The notes under the pieces are model-generated. The model had not been told where the DNA came from. It did not search any database and saw nothing but the letters and a program-made list of their open reading frames with translations. Below are positions 41,897-51,020 of a stretch of DNA of 64,000 nt, one piece after another. The position numbers and the translations under genes are program-made. Positions within the stretch are counted from its first letter, which is position 1. Each line of letters starts with the position of its first letter. Source of the DNA: JANMZR01 sp040385875 (GTDB taxonomy: Bacteria; Bacteroidota; Bacteroidia; Cytophagales; Spirosomataceae); assembly GCA_040385875.1 (NCBI GenBank), contig JAZKGO010000043.1, positions 1 to 64,000 of the forward strand. Direction: 5' to 3'.

Positions 41897-43063
41897 AAGT
41901 CCTCCTGCTCAATACTGATGATTTTACAGGTGGGGCAGCAATCGCTTGCCGAAGGCTACTTCGTGCATTGAATATTAGCGGCTTATTTGAGGCGAAAATG
42001 TTGGTTCAAACCGCCAAATCTGCTGAAGAGGGAATAATCCAGTTAAGTAATTCATGGTTTTCAAAAAAAGTGGCTTGGTGCAGATTCGTTTTGGAACGCC
42101 TTTTTTTTCTCTTTTTTGAGAAATCAAAAGAGGTACGATTTTTATTCAATCCTGGCCGTTTTGGAATCAATATTGCGGATAATCCATTTATTAAAAGTAC
42201 GGATATTATCCATTTGCATTGGATTAATTTTGGCTTCCTATCCATTGATTCTATTGGGGAATTAATAAAAAGTGGCAAGCCCATCGTTTGGACACTCCAT
42301 GATATGTGGGCTTTTACTGGAGGTTGTCACCATTCGGGTAATTGTGAGAACTATCAAAATCAATGTGGCAATTGTAATCAATTTTTAAAAAATCCTAGTC
42401 AAAATGATCTTTCTAATCAGATTTGGGAACAGAAAATTAAAGTATTTGAGAAGGCTAATCTTACCGTTGTAACCTGTAGTGATTGGCTTAATGGGAGGGC
42501 ACAAAAAAGTTCGTTGTTTGCTCAAAATCAGATTGTTACCATCCCCAATCCAATTAATACTGCTCTTTTCAAACCGATTGAAAAGAGTTTGGCCCAAAAT
42601 AAATTGCAATTAAATACCTCAAAAAAATATATTTTATTTGCAGCCATGAATATCCATGCCGAAGGAAAAGGTTATCAATATTTTTCCGAGGCAATTCAAA
42701 TACTTTTTGATCAATATCATGACCTTTTGCAAAATACTGAGCTATTGATTTTTGGCAAAGCGAATGTTTCTGACTTTTCAAACTTGCCTTTGAAAGTTAA
42801 TTTTCTCGGTCAACTTTCTGCTATTGATTTGATTATTAATGCCTATAATGCATCATCAGTATTTGTAATCCCTTCATTGGAGGAAAACCTGCCAAACACG
42901 ATCATGGAAGCGATGGCTTGTGGTACACCTGTTGTTGGTTTTGAAGTGGGTGGAATCCCCGAGATGATTGTTCATAAGGAAACGGGTTATTTGGCCCAAT
43001 ATAAGTCGGCTAAAGATTTAGCAAATGGGATTTTCCATGTATTGTTTGAGGCGAATTATGAGA
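41893..43063 (+). CDS. Glycosyltransferase family 4, 3' end lost in a scaffold gap
   Basis: At least 390 residues from TTG 41893, overlapping the previous stop by four bases (TTGA). N-terminus MKVLLLNTDDFTGGAAIACRRLLRAL. It carries a cysteine-rich block WTLHDMWAFTGGCHHSGNC...QCGNC, which is typical of one GT4 subgroup (probable metal-binding). The donor domain includes VFVIPSLEENLPNTIMEAMACGTPVVGFEVGGIPEMI. The sequence runs into 100 N at 43064; the apparent stop at 43170 belongs to other sequence past the gap. About 20-40 residues are missing. Confidence 0.87.
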
Positions 43064-43163
43064 NNNNNNNNNNNNNNNNNNNNNNNNNNNNNNNNNNNNN
43101 NNNNNNNNNNNNNNNNNNNNNNNNNNNNNNNNNNNNNNNNNNNNNNNNNNNNNNNNNNNNNNN
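43064..43163. other. Scaffold gap (100 N) between two glycosyltransferase genes
   Basis: Exactly 100 N. The left flank is the end of a GT4 gene; the right flank is the C-terminal part of a GT2 gene. More than 100 bases must be missing, since most of a GT2 catalytic domain (at least about 100 residues) is absent. Confidence 0.97.
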
Positions 43164-43655
43164 CAAATAGCTGATAATGAAGTCGTTGAAAAACTTTTAA
43201 AAGCCTTTGAGCAAAATGCTGATGTATACTATTCAGACACCATAATAATGGATGAATCTGGTAAGTCATTAGGCTTAAGAAGTGAAATCACCCCTCATCA
43301 GCTTCCTCGAAATTTGAAATGGGAAAATTTCAAATTTGGAATGTTGGTTTGCCATCAATCATTTATTGGGAAAAAATCGATTTGTTCTGATTTCCTTATT
43401 GAGCATCATTATAGTGCAGATATTGATTGGGAAATCAATTGTTTGAAAGCATCACAAAAAACAATTTATCTTCCCTTTATCCTTTCGAAGTATCTCACTG
43501 GGGGCTTTTCTGTAAAAAATCTTAGAGCATCCTTACTGGACCGATTCACAATTCTAAAAAAGCATTTCGGCTTTTGGACTACTGTAATTTCTCATTTTTA
43601 TATCTTATTGAGAGGCCTCAAATTTATCATTACCCAAAAAAGTAAATACTGGTAA
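43164..43655 (+). CDS. Glycosyltransferase family 2, C-terminal fragment
   Basis: At least 163 residues, open from the gap edge; the true start is lost. Visible: ADVYYSDTIIMDESGKSLG (the region with the metal-binding D-x-D equivalent, YSDT), then FGMLVCHQSFIGKKSICSDF, HYSADIDWEINCLKAS and TIYLPFILSKYLTGGFS, the pattern of WcaA-like GT2 proteins that initiate or extend surface glycans. An internal ATG at 43248 is not the start. The 125 bp after it contain the promoter box of the SGNH gene. Confidence 0.85.
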   Translation, partial: QIADNEVVEKLLKAFEQNADVYYSDTIIMDESGKSLGLRSEITPHQLPRNLKWENFKFGMLVCHQSFIGKKSICSDFLIEHHYSADIDWEINCLKASQKTIYLPFILSKYLTGGFSVKNLRASLLDRFTILKKHFGFWTTVISHFYILLRGLKFIITQKSKYW

Positions 43656-43729
43656 ATCGTATTTAATATATCGATACAACCATTTAATAACTTTTTCGTC
43701 AGACAAATACAATTTATTCGCAATTTTAT

Positions 43730-43737
43730 TAGATTTG
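43730..43737 (+). promoter_or_regulatory. -7 box TAGATTTG before the SGNH hydrolase gene
   Basis: Exact TAnnTTTG, 43 bp upstream of the ATG at 43781; separates this gene from the glycosyltransferase operon. Confidence 0.4.
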
Positions 43738-43780
43738 TCCCTCTAAAATTCATTTTACATTTTTTTGACTTTTTAGTGAA

Positions 43781-45190
43781 ATGAGAACCGCATTTACAAT
43801 AGCACTTCTGAAATTATTGTTGGCATTAAATGGTGCAGATTTATATGCACAGTTTGCTATCACAATGCCTGTAGATAGGTCTGTATTTCAAAGAGTAAAC
43901 AATAAAGCAACTATACAAATTGGTGGATTTACTGATGTATTTATTGAGCAGCTCCAGATAAAATTAGAAGTAATCAATGGAGGTATTTCAATAGATTGGA
44001 CTACAATCAATACCAATATTTTACCTGGCGATTTTCGTTGTCAGATTCCTGATATAGAGGCAGGTTGGTATCAAGTTGAGACGAGAGGCTTATCAAATGG
44101 CAGTATAGTGGCTTTCGATGAGGTGGGTAAAGTAGGGGTAGGAGAAGTTTTTATAATTGCCGGTCAATCAAATGCTCAGGGCGGAAGGCCACCCCATCCT
44201 GAGTTTAGTACAAACGTCTTTTATGGAGCAGACGACGATCGAGTCAATTGTATCAATTATTCTACCAATAATCCAGCTATTAATTACCCTTTTCCAAGTA
44301 TTTCAAAAGTACAACCAGAAACTGATGTTGCACCAAAAGGCGAGGCTTCTTGGTGTTGGGCTTTGTTGGGCGACAAGATAGTGGAGGAGTGGAATGTGCC
44401 AGTTCTTTTTTTTAATGCGGCAGTGGGGGCTACTACAATGAGCACCTGGAGTCAATCGGTCAATTCTAATTCAGAACCTTATATTTATTTGAAAAAATCA
44501 TTGGAATATTATGCAAAAATATTTGGAGTGAGGGCTATTTTATGGCATCAAGGCGAATCAGATATTTTTAATTTTGATGTAAACATGCCTCAAAGTTGCA
44601 ATGACTATCAAAGTAATCTAACTACTATTATCAATCGATCTAGATCTGATTTGGGTGCAAATGTAAGCTGGGTAATTTCCAAAGTATCTAGGCTGGCAGA
44701 TTGGACAAGTTCGGGCCTTATTCAATGCCAAGAAAGCTTTCCTACCATTCCAGATATTAACGCATTTGCTGGGCCCTATACCGATTTTATTCAGCCTGGT
44801 TCAGCCTACAGAGATGGCGGGGTCCATTTCAGAGGAACAGGGTTTATTGAGCTTGCTGACGTATGGTTCAACTCAATCAACCAACCCAATTTTATCAATA
44901 ACTCAACTCCTGTAGCTGCAACTAATAACCTAAAAGTGGTCAATAATGAATATGTTTTCGGTAATTCGTTGGCACCTTGTGCGGGATTGAACCAAACTAT
45001 CGCATCAGGTAATTGGAACGATCCTTCCATTTGGTCTTGTGGGGCTGTGCCTACAAGTTTGAATGAGATTGTAATTAATACCGAACACACTATTTTGATT
45101 AGTGAAGCAACTGTGTTTATCAAAAACTTGGTTCTAAATGGATCTTTGATTTTTGAAAATGGGGGAAACCTTTTTCAGGTAGACTATTAA
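43781..45190 (+). CDS. Secreted SGNH/GDSL hydrolase (sialate O-acetylesterase-like)
   Basis: 469 residues; signal peptide 1-24. A beta domain (about 25-120) with AITMPVDRSVFQRVNNKATIQIGG is followed by the esterase (SASA/DUF303 fold). The catalytic serine lies in FIIAGQSNAQGG near residue 130, the AILWHQGESD block follows near 250, and the D/H pair is in YRDGGVHFRGTGF. The final 70 residues (IASGNWNDPSIWSCGAVPTSLNEIVIN...) are a beta-helix-like G8-type segment common in Bacteroidota surface proteins; no T9SS signal follows, so it may end prematurely. It likely deacetylates a glycan. Stop is six bases from the convergent yicC stop. Confidence 0.82.
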   Translation: MRTAFTIALLKLLLALNGADLYAQFAITMPVDRSVFQRVNNKATIQIGGFTDVFIEQLQIKLEVINGGISIDWTTINTNILPGDFRCQIPDIEAGWYQVETRGLSNGSIVAFDEVGKVGVGEVFIIAGQSNAQGGRPPHPEFSTNVFYGADDDRVNCINYSTNNPAINYPFPSISKVQPETDVAPKGEASWCWALLGDKIVEEWNVPVLFFNAAVGATTMSTWSQSVNSNSEPYIYLKKSLEYYAKIFGVRAILWHQGESDIFNFDVNMPQSCNDYQSNLTTIINRSRSDLGANVSWVISKVSRLADWTSSGLIQCQESFPTIPDINAFAGPYTDFIQPGSAYRDGGVHFRGTGFIELADVWFNSINQPNFINNSTPVAATNNLKVVNNEYVFGNSLAPCAGLNQTIASGNWNDPSIWSCGAVPTSLNEIVINTEHTILISEATVFIKNLVLNGSLIFENGGNLFQVDY

Positions 45191-45196
45191 CAAGAT

Positions 45197-46081
45197 TTAT
45201 AAAATATTGGCAGTCTGTTCTTTTATTTTTTCTAATTCCTCTTTCATATTTACCACTAAATGTTGAATATCTACATCATTGGCTTTTGATCCAATCGTGT
45301 TAATTTCCCTCCCAAGCTCCTGAGCCATAAAATTCAATTTTTTACCATTTCCTTCTTCTTTGAGTATTTCAATAAAATACTTTAAATGAGTGCTTAGCCT
45401 TTGCTTTTCTTCAGATATGTCATATTTTTCAACATAATAAATCATTTCTTGTGCGAACCGATTTTTGTCAAAAGATTCATCCCCTACTAAATCGACTACT
45501 GATTTTCTGAGTTTTTCACGAACTGCTGGGATCCTCAATAAATCTTTCTTTTCTACTTCTGCCAAATAATCTGTAATGGCTGCAATGTATTCAATGAATT
45601 TTTGGGTCAAAAGGCCTCCTTCTCTAACCCTAAACTCGTTGCATTCCTGCAAGGCTAGTTGTATTGTTTTTTGAATCTGCTCCCATTCAAAATCCAAAAT
45701 GCCATCGGATCCATTTTCAGAATTGTAGGCATTGGGTAATGACAAAGCTATCTTGAAAGCCTCTTCATTTGAAAAATCAGAGAAAAAGCCCTTTGCTGAA
45801 TCCAAAATGTCGTTAAGATATACATTCACTAAAGGTCGATTAATACTCACTGCATTGTCTCTTTCCGCTGACTTTTGGAGATTTAGGTTCAGTTCTATTT
45901 TTCCTCGCTCGAGTACCTGATTCAAAAGATTTCTAATTTCTATTTCCTTACTGCTCAAACTTCTAGGTAGTCTGCAGTAGATATCCGTTTGTTTCGAATT
46001 CAACGTTTTAATTTCTACTGTTACTATAAAACCATCTATTTCAGAAACCGATCGGCCGAAGCCTGTCATTGATTTAAGCAT
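45197..46081 (-). CDS. yicC: YicC family endoribonuclease
   Basis: 294 residues. Family start MLKSMTGFGRSVSEIDGFIVTVEIKTLNSKQTDIYCRLP, and C-terminal DUF1732 with KLNFMAQELGREINTIGSKANDVDIQHLVVNMKEELEKIKEQTANIL. YicC was recently shown to be a ring-shaped RNase that cleaves small RNAs in E. coli. Length and both conserved ends are normal. It lies downstream of pdxA on the same strand with a 57-bp spacer. Confidence 0.93.
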   Translation of the reverse strand: MLKSMTGFGRSVSEIDGFIVTVEIKTLNSKQTDIYCRLPRSLSSKEIEIRNLLNQVLERGKIELNLNLQKSAERDNAVSINRPLVNVYLNDILDSAKGFFSDFSNEEAFKIALSLPNAYNSENGSDGILDFEWEQIQKTIQLALQECNEFRVREGGLLTQKFIEYIAAITDYLAEVEKKDLLRIPAVREKLRKSVVDLVGDESFDKNRFAQEMIYYVEKYDISEEKQRLSTHLKYFIEILKEEGNGKKLNFMAQELGREINTIGSKANDVDIQHLVVNMKEELEKIKEQTANIL

Positions 46082-46138
46082 AATTTTAATTTTTCTGGTT
46101 AAGTATTATGATTTTTGTTAGTATTTGTTTTAAACAAT

Positions 46139-47158
46139 TTAAGAGCTTGTGAGCTCATTCTTTCGCACATTGTTAATTTCAATAGCCGTAAAAATGGCAT
46201 GTAACATTGAATTTTCGTTGGCCTTGTTTTTTCCCGAAATATCATAAGCTGTGCCATGGTCTGGCGAGGTTCGAATAGCTGGCATACCAGCCGTGAAATT
46301 TACTCCAGTTTCAAAAGCTATTGATTTAAAAGGAATGAGGCCTTGGTCATGATACATGGCTAAAACGGCATCAAATTGCTTAAATTGAGTATTTCCAAAA
46401 AAACCATCAGCAGGGAAAGGCCCAAAAACCAATTGTTTTTTTTCTCGATACTCTTTGGTGAGTGGGCCGATAATATCCTTTTCTTGTGTGCCTAAAAGCC
46501 CTTCTTCGCCAGCATGAGGGTTTAATCCTAATACCGCAATTCTTGGTTTTTGGATGCCAAAATCATTCTTGAGCGATGAAAGCATTAAATCTAACTTTGA
46601 AGAAATGGCTTTTTTGGTTATTAATTCTTTTACTTTTTCAATAGGCACATGGCCTGTAACCACACCCACTCTTAGTACATCGCTTACCAAAAACATCAGA
46701 TTGTCTTTTATCCCAAAAGCATCTGCGAGGTATTCAGTGTGTCCAGGAAACTTAAAGTCAACCCCTTGAATATTGTTTTTATTAATCGGTGCGGTTACCA
46801 AAGCGTCAATTTTCCCCTCTTTTAAGTCGTCAGTTGCTCTTTTCAAACAATCAAAAGCGGCTTTTCCAGCCTCAGAAGTCACTTTACCAGGTTCAATCTC
46901 TGTCTGGTGATCATGGAAGCAATTGATAATATTGGTAGCTTTTGGATTCGCCATTTCGGCTTTTTGGCAACCAAAAAGTTGCCAATCTTTTAGGCCTAAT
47001 TGGTTTTTATAAAAATTTATTACTTTGTTGGAGCCGTAAATTATTGGGGTGCAAAGTTTTATCAATGCATTCTGTTGCAAAGCTTTTAAAATTACTTCAG
47101 GCCCAATTCCGTTGTAATCGCCCAAAGTAATTCCAATGATAGGTTTTTGTTGACTCAT
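46139..47158 (-). CDS. pdxA: 4-hydroxythreonine-4-phosphate dehydrogenase
   Basis: 339 residues. Oxidises 4-phosphohydroxy-threonine in pyridoxal 5'-phosphate biosynthesis using NAD and a divalent metal. Starts PIIGITLGDYNGIGPEVILKAL. Metal-ligand histidines occur in FPGHTEYLADAFG, LGLNPHAGEEGLLGTQE and LAMYHDQGLIPFK; the C-terminal substrate region is GVNFTAGMPAIRTSPDHGTAYDI. Full length. Start codon is 5' to a 260-bp divergent region shared with the GntR-type regulator. Confidence 0.95.
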   Translation of the reverse strand: MSQQKPIIGITLGDYNGIGPEVILKALQQNALIKLCTPIIYGSNKVINFYKNQLGLKDWQLFGCQKAEMANPKATNIINCFHDHQTEIEPGKVTSEAGKAAFDCLKRATDDLKEGKIDALVTAPINKNNIQGVDFKFPGHTEYLADAFGIKDNLMFLVSDVLRVGVVTGHVPIEKVKELITKKAISSKLDLMLSSLKNDFGIQKPRIAVLGLNPHAGEEGLLGTQEKDIIGPLTKEYREKKQLVFGPFPADGFFGNTQFKQFDAVLAMYHDQGLIPFKSIAFETGVNFTAGMPAIRTSPDHGTAYDISGKNKANENSMLHAIFTAIEINNVRKNELTSS

Positions 47159-47224
47159 TTTAATATAAAAAATTTCGTGAAGTTACGAACTAAATATAAA
47201 AGGGGATTACAATTTATTATTTAT

Positions 47225-47240
47225 GCACATATTTTTGTGC
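47225..47240 (+). promoter_or_regulatory. Palindrome GCACA-N6-TGTGC overlapping a -7 box (TATTTTTG)
   Basis: A 5-bp inverted repeat with six-base centre surrounding an exact TAnnTTTG (47230-47237). It lies in the 260-bp divergent region between pdxA and the GntR-family gene, 180 bp before the latter. It could be an autoregulatory operator. The remainder of the region is AT-rich without other clear structure. Confidence 0.35.
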
Positions 47241-47419
47241 CTATTTTCTTATTTTGAAAAAAAAGTTGCTTTTGTCGCCAGAATCAGCTGTTTTGCCGAT
47301 TATTTATAAAATTCAAAAAATAATTATCGACTATATTTATTTTAAACAATGCAAAATATTAAATTTTAGAATTGTAAATTAGATTCAAAATTTGCCATTA
47401 AAAATCTTTATCTACCCAA

Positions 47420-48148
47420 ATGGAAAAGTTGCAATACCGAATAATGTATCAGGATCTCAAGCAAAAAATATTGTTGGGGGTTTTCAAAACTGGCGATTTA
47501 TTACCCAGTGAAAATGAATTGGCTGCATTGTTCAAAACTACAAGGGTTACAGTGCGGCAGGCTTTGGATGAGTTAGTAAAAGAAGGATATATTTTCAAAG
47601 AAAAAGGAAAAGGAAGCTTTGTGCAAAGTGAAAGAGGGTTTTTGGGGCTTTTGGCTTTCAAAAATTTTAAAGAATTGGGTCAAAAAAAGATGCATGGCAT
47701 TACCACAAAACTGGTAAAAAAACCATGGATAATGCCTTGGCCACAAGATTTTTTCTATCCACTCACTCCTATTGAGCTAAAAATGAATTGCGTTTGCATA
47801 AAACGTATCCGATATGTGGACGAAGACCCAGTCATGCTTGAATATTACTTTATTCCGAATTTAAAATTGGATAAACTTTGTGTGGATGATTTTATTGATG
47901 GATCCCTTTTGAAAACATTGAGAATCAAGCACTTAATTGAAATTACCAATGTCGAGCAGTTCATGAAGGGCATTAGTGCCAATGAAATTGTGGCGGAAAA
48001 TCTGAACATTGAGGTCAATCAGCCAATCATAAAAATATTCAGACGACATACCACCAATAAGAAAAATTTCTTTTTCTTCAGTACCTTGGAAGCCTATACC
48101 GAAAAGTATGCCATTAGCCATTTATTTACCAAAGACGTTAGTTATTAA
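47420..48148 (+). CDS. GntR/HutC family transcriptional regulator with UTRA domain
   Basis: 242 residues. N-terminal winged helix (about 5-70): YQDLKQKILLGVFKTGDLLPSENELAALFKTTRVTVRQALDELVKEGYIFKEKGKGSFV is a textbook GntR HTH. The UTRA effector domain follows (about 85-235: IKRIRYVDEDPVMLEYYFIPN, IKIFRRHTTNKKNFFFFSTLEAYT). The HutC subfamily responds to sugar phosphates or organic acids. The 2-hydroxyacid dehydrogenase gene starts 41 bp downstream and is a plausible target, inferred only from position. Confidence 0.88.
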   Translation: MEKLQYRIMYQDLKQKILLGVFKTGDLLPSENELAALFKTTRVTVRQALDELVKEGYIFKEKGKGSFVQSERGFLGLLAFKNFKELGQKKMHGITTKLVKKPWIMPWPQDFFYPLTPIELKMNCVCIKRIRYVDEDPVMLEYYFIPNLKLDKLCVDDFIDGSLLKTLRIKHLIEITNVEQFMKGISANEIVAENLNIEVNQPIIKIFRRHTTNKKNFFFFSTLEAYTEKYAISHLFTKDVSY

Positions 48149-48189
48149 AATTATTCTACTTACTCATTTTCATTTTTCAAATCAAAAAC

Positions 48190-49128
48190 ATGAACTGGAA
48201 TGTACTCATAGCTGATGAAATGCATCCTTCATTATTTGAAATGTTGGATAAAATTGGAATACAGTATAGCTATCAACCCACCATCAAAAGAGACGAAATA
48301 AAGACTGAACTATCTCATTATGAAGGGCTTATCATAAGAAGTAAAACCGTAGTTGATAAAGATTTATTAGATTTTGGGAATAATTTAAAATTTATTGCCA
48401 GAGCGGGAGCAGGCCTTGATTTGATTGATTTGGAAGAAACCAAAAATCGAAAAATTGAGCTTTTTGCTGCCAATGAAGGCAACAGAGATGCGGTGGCTGA
48501 GCATACTTTAGCTATGATACTGTGCCTTTTTAATAAAATTAATTTGGCAAATGCCGAAGTTAAAAATGGGATTTGGCATAGGGAGGCCAATCGAGGGCTC
48601 GAGTTGATGGGTAAAACTTGGGGTATTATTGGATTTGGGAACAATGGACAAGCCACCGCTCAGCGACTTTCGGGCTTTGGGGTAGAGGTGTTGGCTTTTG
48701 ATAAATTTGACAAAAATATTGGCAATAATTTTGCAAAAAAAGCCACAATGAATGAAATATTTGAAAAGGCCGATATTCTTAGTATCCATGTTCCACTAAC
48801 GGAATTAACCAATAAAATGGTGAATTCAGATTTTCTCAAAAAGTTTAAAAAAAAAATCTTCTTGATTAATATTGCCAGAGGCGAAATTGTTGTTTTAAAA
48901 GATTTACTAGAAGCTTTGCATTCAGGAAAAGTTTTAGGAGCTTGCTTGGATGTGTTTGAAAATGAGAAGATTAAAGATTTGAATCAAGAGGAAAAGCAAA
49001 TATTTGATTCATTAGCAGCTCTTCCTAATACCATATTCACCCCTCATATTGCTGGCTGGACGCAGGAAAGTTATGTGAAAATCAATGAGGTATTGGTGGA
49101 AAAAATAAAATCTTTTCTTAAAATTTAA
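48190..49128 (+). CDS. D-isomer specific 2-hydroxyacid dehydrogenase (SerA-like)
   Basis: 312 residues. NAD-binding Rossmann domain with GxGxxG at 148-153 (IIGFGNNG) and aspartate in LAFDKFD; catalytic Arg in LINIARGEIV, Glu in the FENEKIKD region and H286 in TPHIAGWT. Oxidises or reduces 2-hydroxy/2-keto acids. Without an ACT domain, the reaction could be phosphoglycerate or glycerate. It probably shares a transcript with the GntR gene upstream. Downstream 231 bp contain a 10-bp inverted repeat (49183-49192/49209-49218) without a T tail and the atpA promoter box. Confidence 0.87.
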   Translation: MNWNVLIADEMHPSLFEMLDKIGIQYSYQPTIKRDEIKTELSHYEGLIIRSKTVVDKDLLDFGNNLKFIARAGAGLDLIDLEETKNRKIELFAANEGNRDAVAEHTLAMILCLFNKINLANAEVKNGIWHREANRGLELMGKTWGIIGFGNNGQATAQRLSGFGVEVLAFDKFDKNIGNNFAKKATMNEIFEKADILSIHVPLTELTNKMVNSDFLKKFKKKIFLINIARGEIVVLKDLLEALHSGKVLGACLDVFENEKIKDLNQEEKQIFDSLAALPNTIFTPHIAGWTQESYVKINEVLVEKIKSFLKI

Positions 49129-49275
49129 TAATCGACAAACCTATTTCTAATTGAGAAATTTCTTGGTTAGTATTCAATTTATTTTTTTGAGAGTTTAAAT
49201 TGTTCTTTTCTCAAAAAAGTATAATTTTTATGCCAAAAATATTTCTTATATCATGGAATTGTGAAATTTTCTAAG

Positions 49276-49283
49276 TAATTTTG
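49276..49283 (+). promoter_or_regulatory. -7 box TAATTTTG before atpA
   Basis: Exact TAnnTTTG, 77 bp upstream of the atpA ATG at 49361. Indicates that atpA-atpG have their own promoter. Confidence 0.45.
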
Positions 49284-49360
49284 CACCCGAAAATGAGGTG
49301 AATTCATCCCGATTCTACCTATTTTTTAATTTTCAAATCAAAAATTTTCAAATTCACAAT

Positions 49361-50938
49361 ATGGCATCAGTAAGACCAGACGAAGTTTCAGCCATTTTGA
49401 GAGAGCAACTCTCAAATGCAAAAACAGAAACCGAACTAGAAGAAGTAGGCACCGTACTCCAAATCGGTGACGGTGTTGCTCGTATTTACGGGCTTTCAAA
49501 AGTACAAGCAGGTGAGCTACTTGTATTCGAAAACGGACTAAAAGCTTTAGCCCTAAACCTTGAAGAAGACAACGTAGGGGCCGTATTATTGGGCCACTCG
49601 TCTGACATTAAGGAAGGTGCAACAGTAAAACGTTCAAATGAAATTGCTGGTATCAAAGTTGGCGATGGTATTTTGGGTCGTGTTGTAAATACATTGGGTG
49701 AGCCAATTGATGGTAATGGCCCTATTTTAGGAGAAACTTTTGAAATGCCATTGGAGCGTAAAGCACCGGGTGTAATTTTCCGTCAGCCTGTAACTGAGCC
49801 TTTGCAAACTGGTATCAAGTCAATCGATGCGATGATTCCAATTGGTCGTGGCCAACGTGAGTTGATCATTGGTGACCGTCAAACTGGTAAAACTACAGTT
49901 GCAATTGATACTATTATCAACCAAAAAGAATTTTACGAAGCTGGTAACCCAGTTTATTGTATATATGTAGCTTGTGGTCAAAAGCAATCTACCATCAAAC
50001 AAGTGGAGCAAGCTTTGCGTAAAGCTGGTGCCATGGATTATACTACAATTGTATGTGCGGGTGCTTCTGATCCATCACCGATGCAATTTTTTGCTCCATT
50101 TACCGGTGCTGCCATCGGCGAATTTTTCCGTGATACTGGTCGTCATGCTTTGATTATTTATGACGATTTGTCTAAACAAGCGGTTTCTTATCGTGAAGTT
50201 TCTTTATTGCTTCGTCGTCCGCCAGGGCGTGAGGCTTATCCTGGTGACGTATTTTATTTGCATAGCCGTTTATTGGAGCGTGCTGCTAAAATTACTTCAT
50301 CTGATGAGATTGCAGCTAATATGAACGACTTGCCAGCTTCTTTGAAAAACAAAGTAAAAGGTGGTGGATCATTGACAGCCCTTCCGATTATTGAAACTCA
50401 AGCGGGTGACGTATCAGCTTATATCCCTACTAACGTAATTTCGATTACTGACGGACAGATATTTTTGGAAACCAACCTTTTCAATGCAGGTATTCGTCCA
50501 GCTATTAACGTAGGTATTTCGGTATCACGTGTGGGTGGTAATGCCCAAATTAAATCAATGAAAAAGGTAGCAGGTACATTAAAATTGGATCAGGCTCAGT
50601 TCCGTGAATTAGAAGCTTTTGCAAAATTTGGTTCCGATTTGGATGCTTCAACTAAATTGACAATTGAGCGTGGCAAGCGTAACTTGGAAATGTTGAAACA
50701 AGGTCAAGGGCAACCACAACGTGTTGAAGATCAAGTAGCTATGATTTATTTGGCAACCCAAGGTTTGATTGACGATGTACCAGTGAACAGAGTACGTGAA
50801 TTCGAAAAGGAATTCGTAACCTTGTTGACAGCTTCGCACAAAGATACATTGGCGGCTTTAAAAGCAGGTAAATTGGATGATGCAATTCCTGTTTTGAAAG
50901 AAGTAGCTAAAGACTTAACAGCAAGATATAAAGCTTAA
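49361..50938 (+). CDS. atpA: F0F1 ATP synthase subunit alpha
   Basis: 525 residues from the ATG at 49361 (MASVRPDEVSAILREQL, the family start); a further ATG-like extension to 49298 is unlikely. Walker A GDRQTGKT at 171-178, the ADP-binding region LIIYDDLSKQAVSYREVSLLLRRPPGREAYPGDVFYLHSRLLERAA, and ISVSRVGGNAQIKSM. Non-catalytic nucleotide-binding subunit of the F1 rotary motor at the inner membrane. The usual upstream partners atpB, atpE, atpF and atpH are absent: a 2-hydroxyacid dehydrogenase gene precedes it. Codon use is noticeably less AT-rich than neighbours, consistent with high expression. A period-7 repeat fills the spacer to atpG. Confidence 0.97.
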   Translation: MASVRPDEVSAILREQLSNAKTETELEEVGTVLQIGDGVARIYGLSKVQAGELLVFENGLKALALNLEEDNVGAVLLGHSSDIKEGATVKRSNEIAGIKVGDGILGRVVNTLGEPIDGNGPILGETFEMPLERKAPGVIFRQPVTEPLQTGIKSIDAMIPIGRGQRELIIGDRQTGKTTVAIDTIINQKEFYEAGNPVYCIYVACGQKQSTIKQVEQALRKAGAMDYTTIVCAGASDPSPMQFFAPFTGAAIGEFFRDTGRHALIIYDDLSKQAVSYREVSLLLRRPPGREAYPGDVFYLHSRLLERAAKITSSDEIAANMNDLPASLKNKVKGGGSLTALPIIETQAGDVSAYIPTNVISITDGQIFLETNLFNAGIRPAINVGISVSRVGGNAQIKSMKKVAGTLKLDQAQFRELEAFAKFGSDLDASTKLTIERGKRNLEMLKQGQGQPQRVEDQVAMIYLATQGLIDDVPVNRVREFEKEFVTLLTASHKDTLAALKAGKLDDAIPVLKEVAKDLTARYKA

Positions 50939-50942
50939 AATT

Positions 50943-51016
50943 AGTGATAAGTGATAAGTTATAAGTGATAAGTAAAACCCTTTTCACTCGCAACTCATAT
51001 CTCATAACTCATAACT
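50943..51016. repeat. Period-7 inverted-repeat element filling the atpA-atpG spacer (E3)
   Basis: Left arm AGTGATA, AGTGATA, AGTTATA, AGTGATA, AGT; right arm ACT, CGCAACT, CATATCT, CATAACT, CATAACT. Reverse complementing the right arm gives AGTTATG-type heptamers in the same register, about five per arm. Occupies 74 of the 82 bases between the two genes, leaving 4 bp each side. Confidence 0.8.
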
Positions 51017-51020
51017 AGAT

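Noticed and set aside
41893..43170. GT4 gene ending at 43170
   Set aside because: The last part crosses 100 N and the stop belongs to a different frame of the GT2 gene beyond the gap.
43248..43655. Complete 135-residue gene starting at the ATG 43248
   Set aside because: The same frame is open from the gap edge at 43164 and the sequence is the C-terminal part of a GT2 protein; the ATG is internal.
49183..49218. Inverted repeat TTTTTTGAGA/TCTCAAAAAA as a terminator of the dehydrogenase gene
   Set aside because: The T run is on the left arm and A run on the right, with no T tail after the stem and a 16-base loop; not a standard intrinsic terminator.
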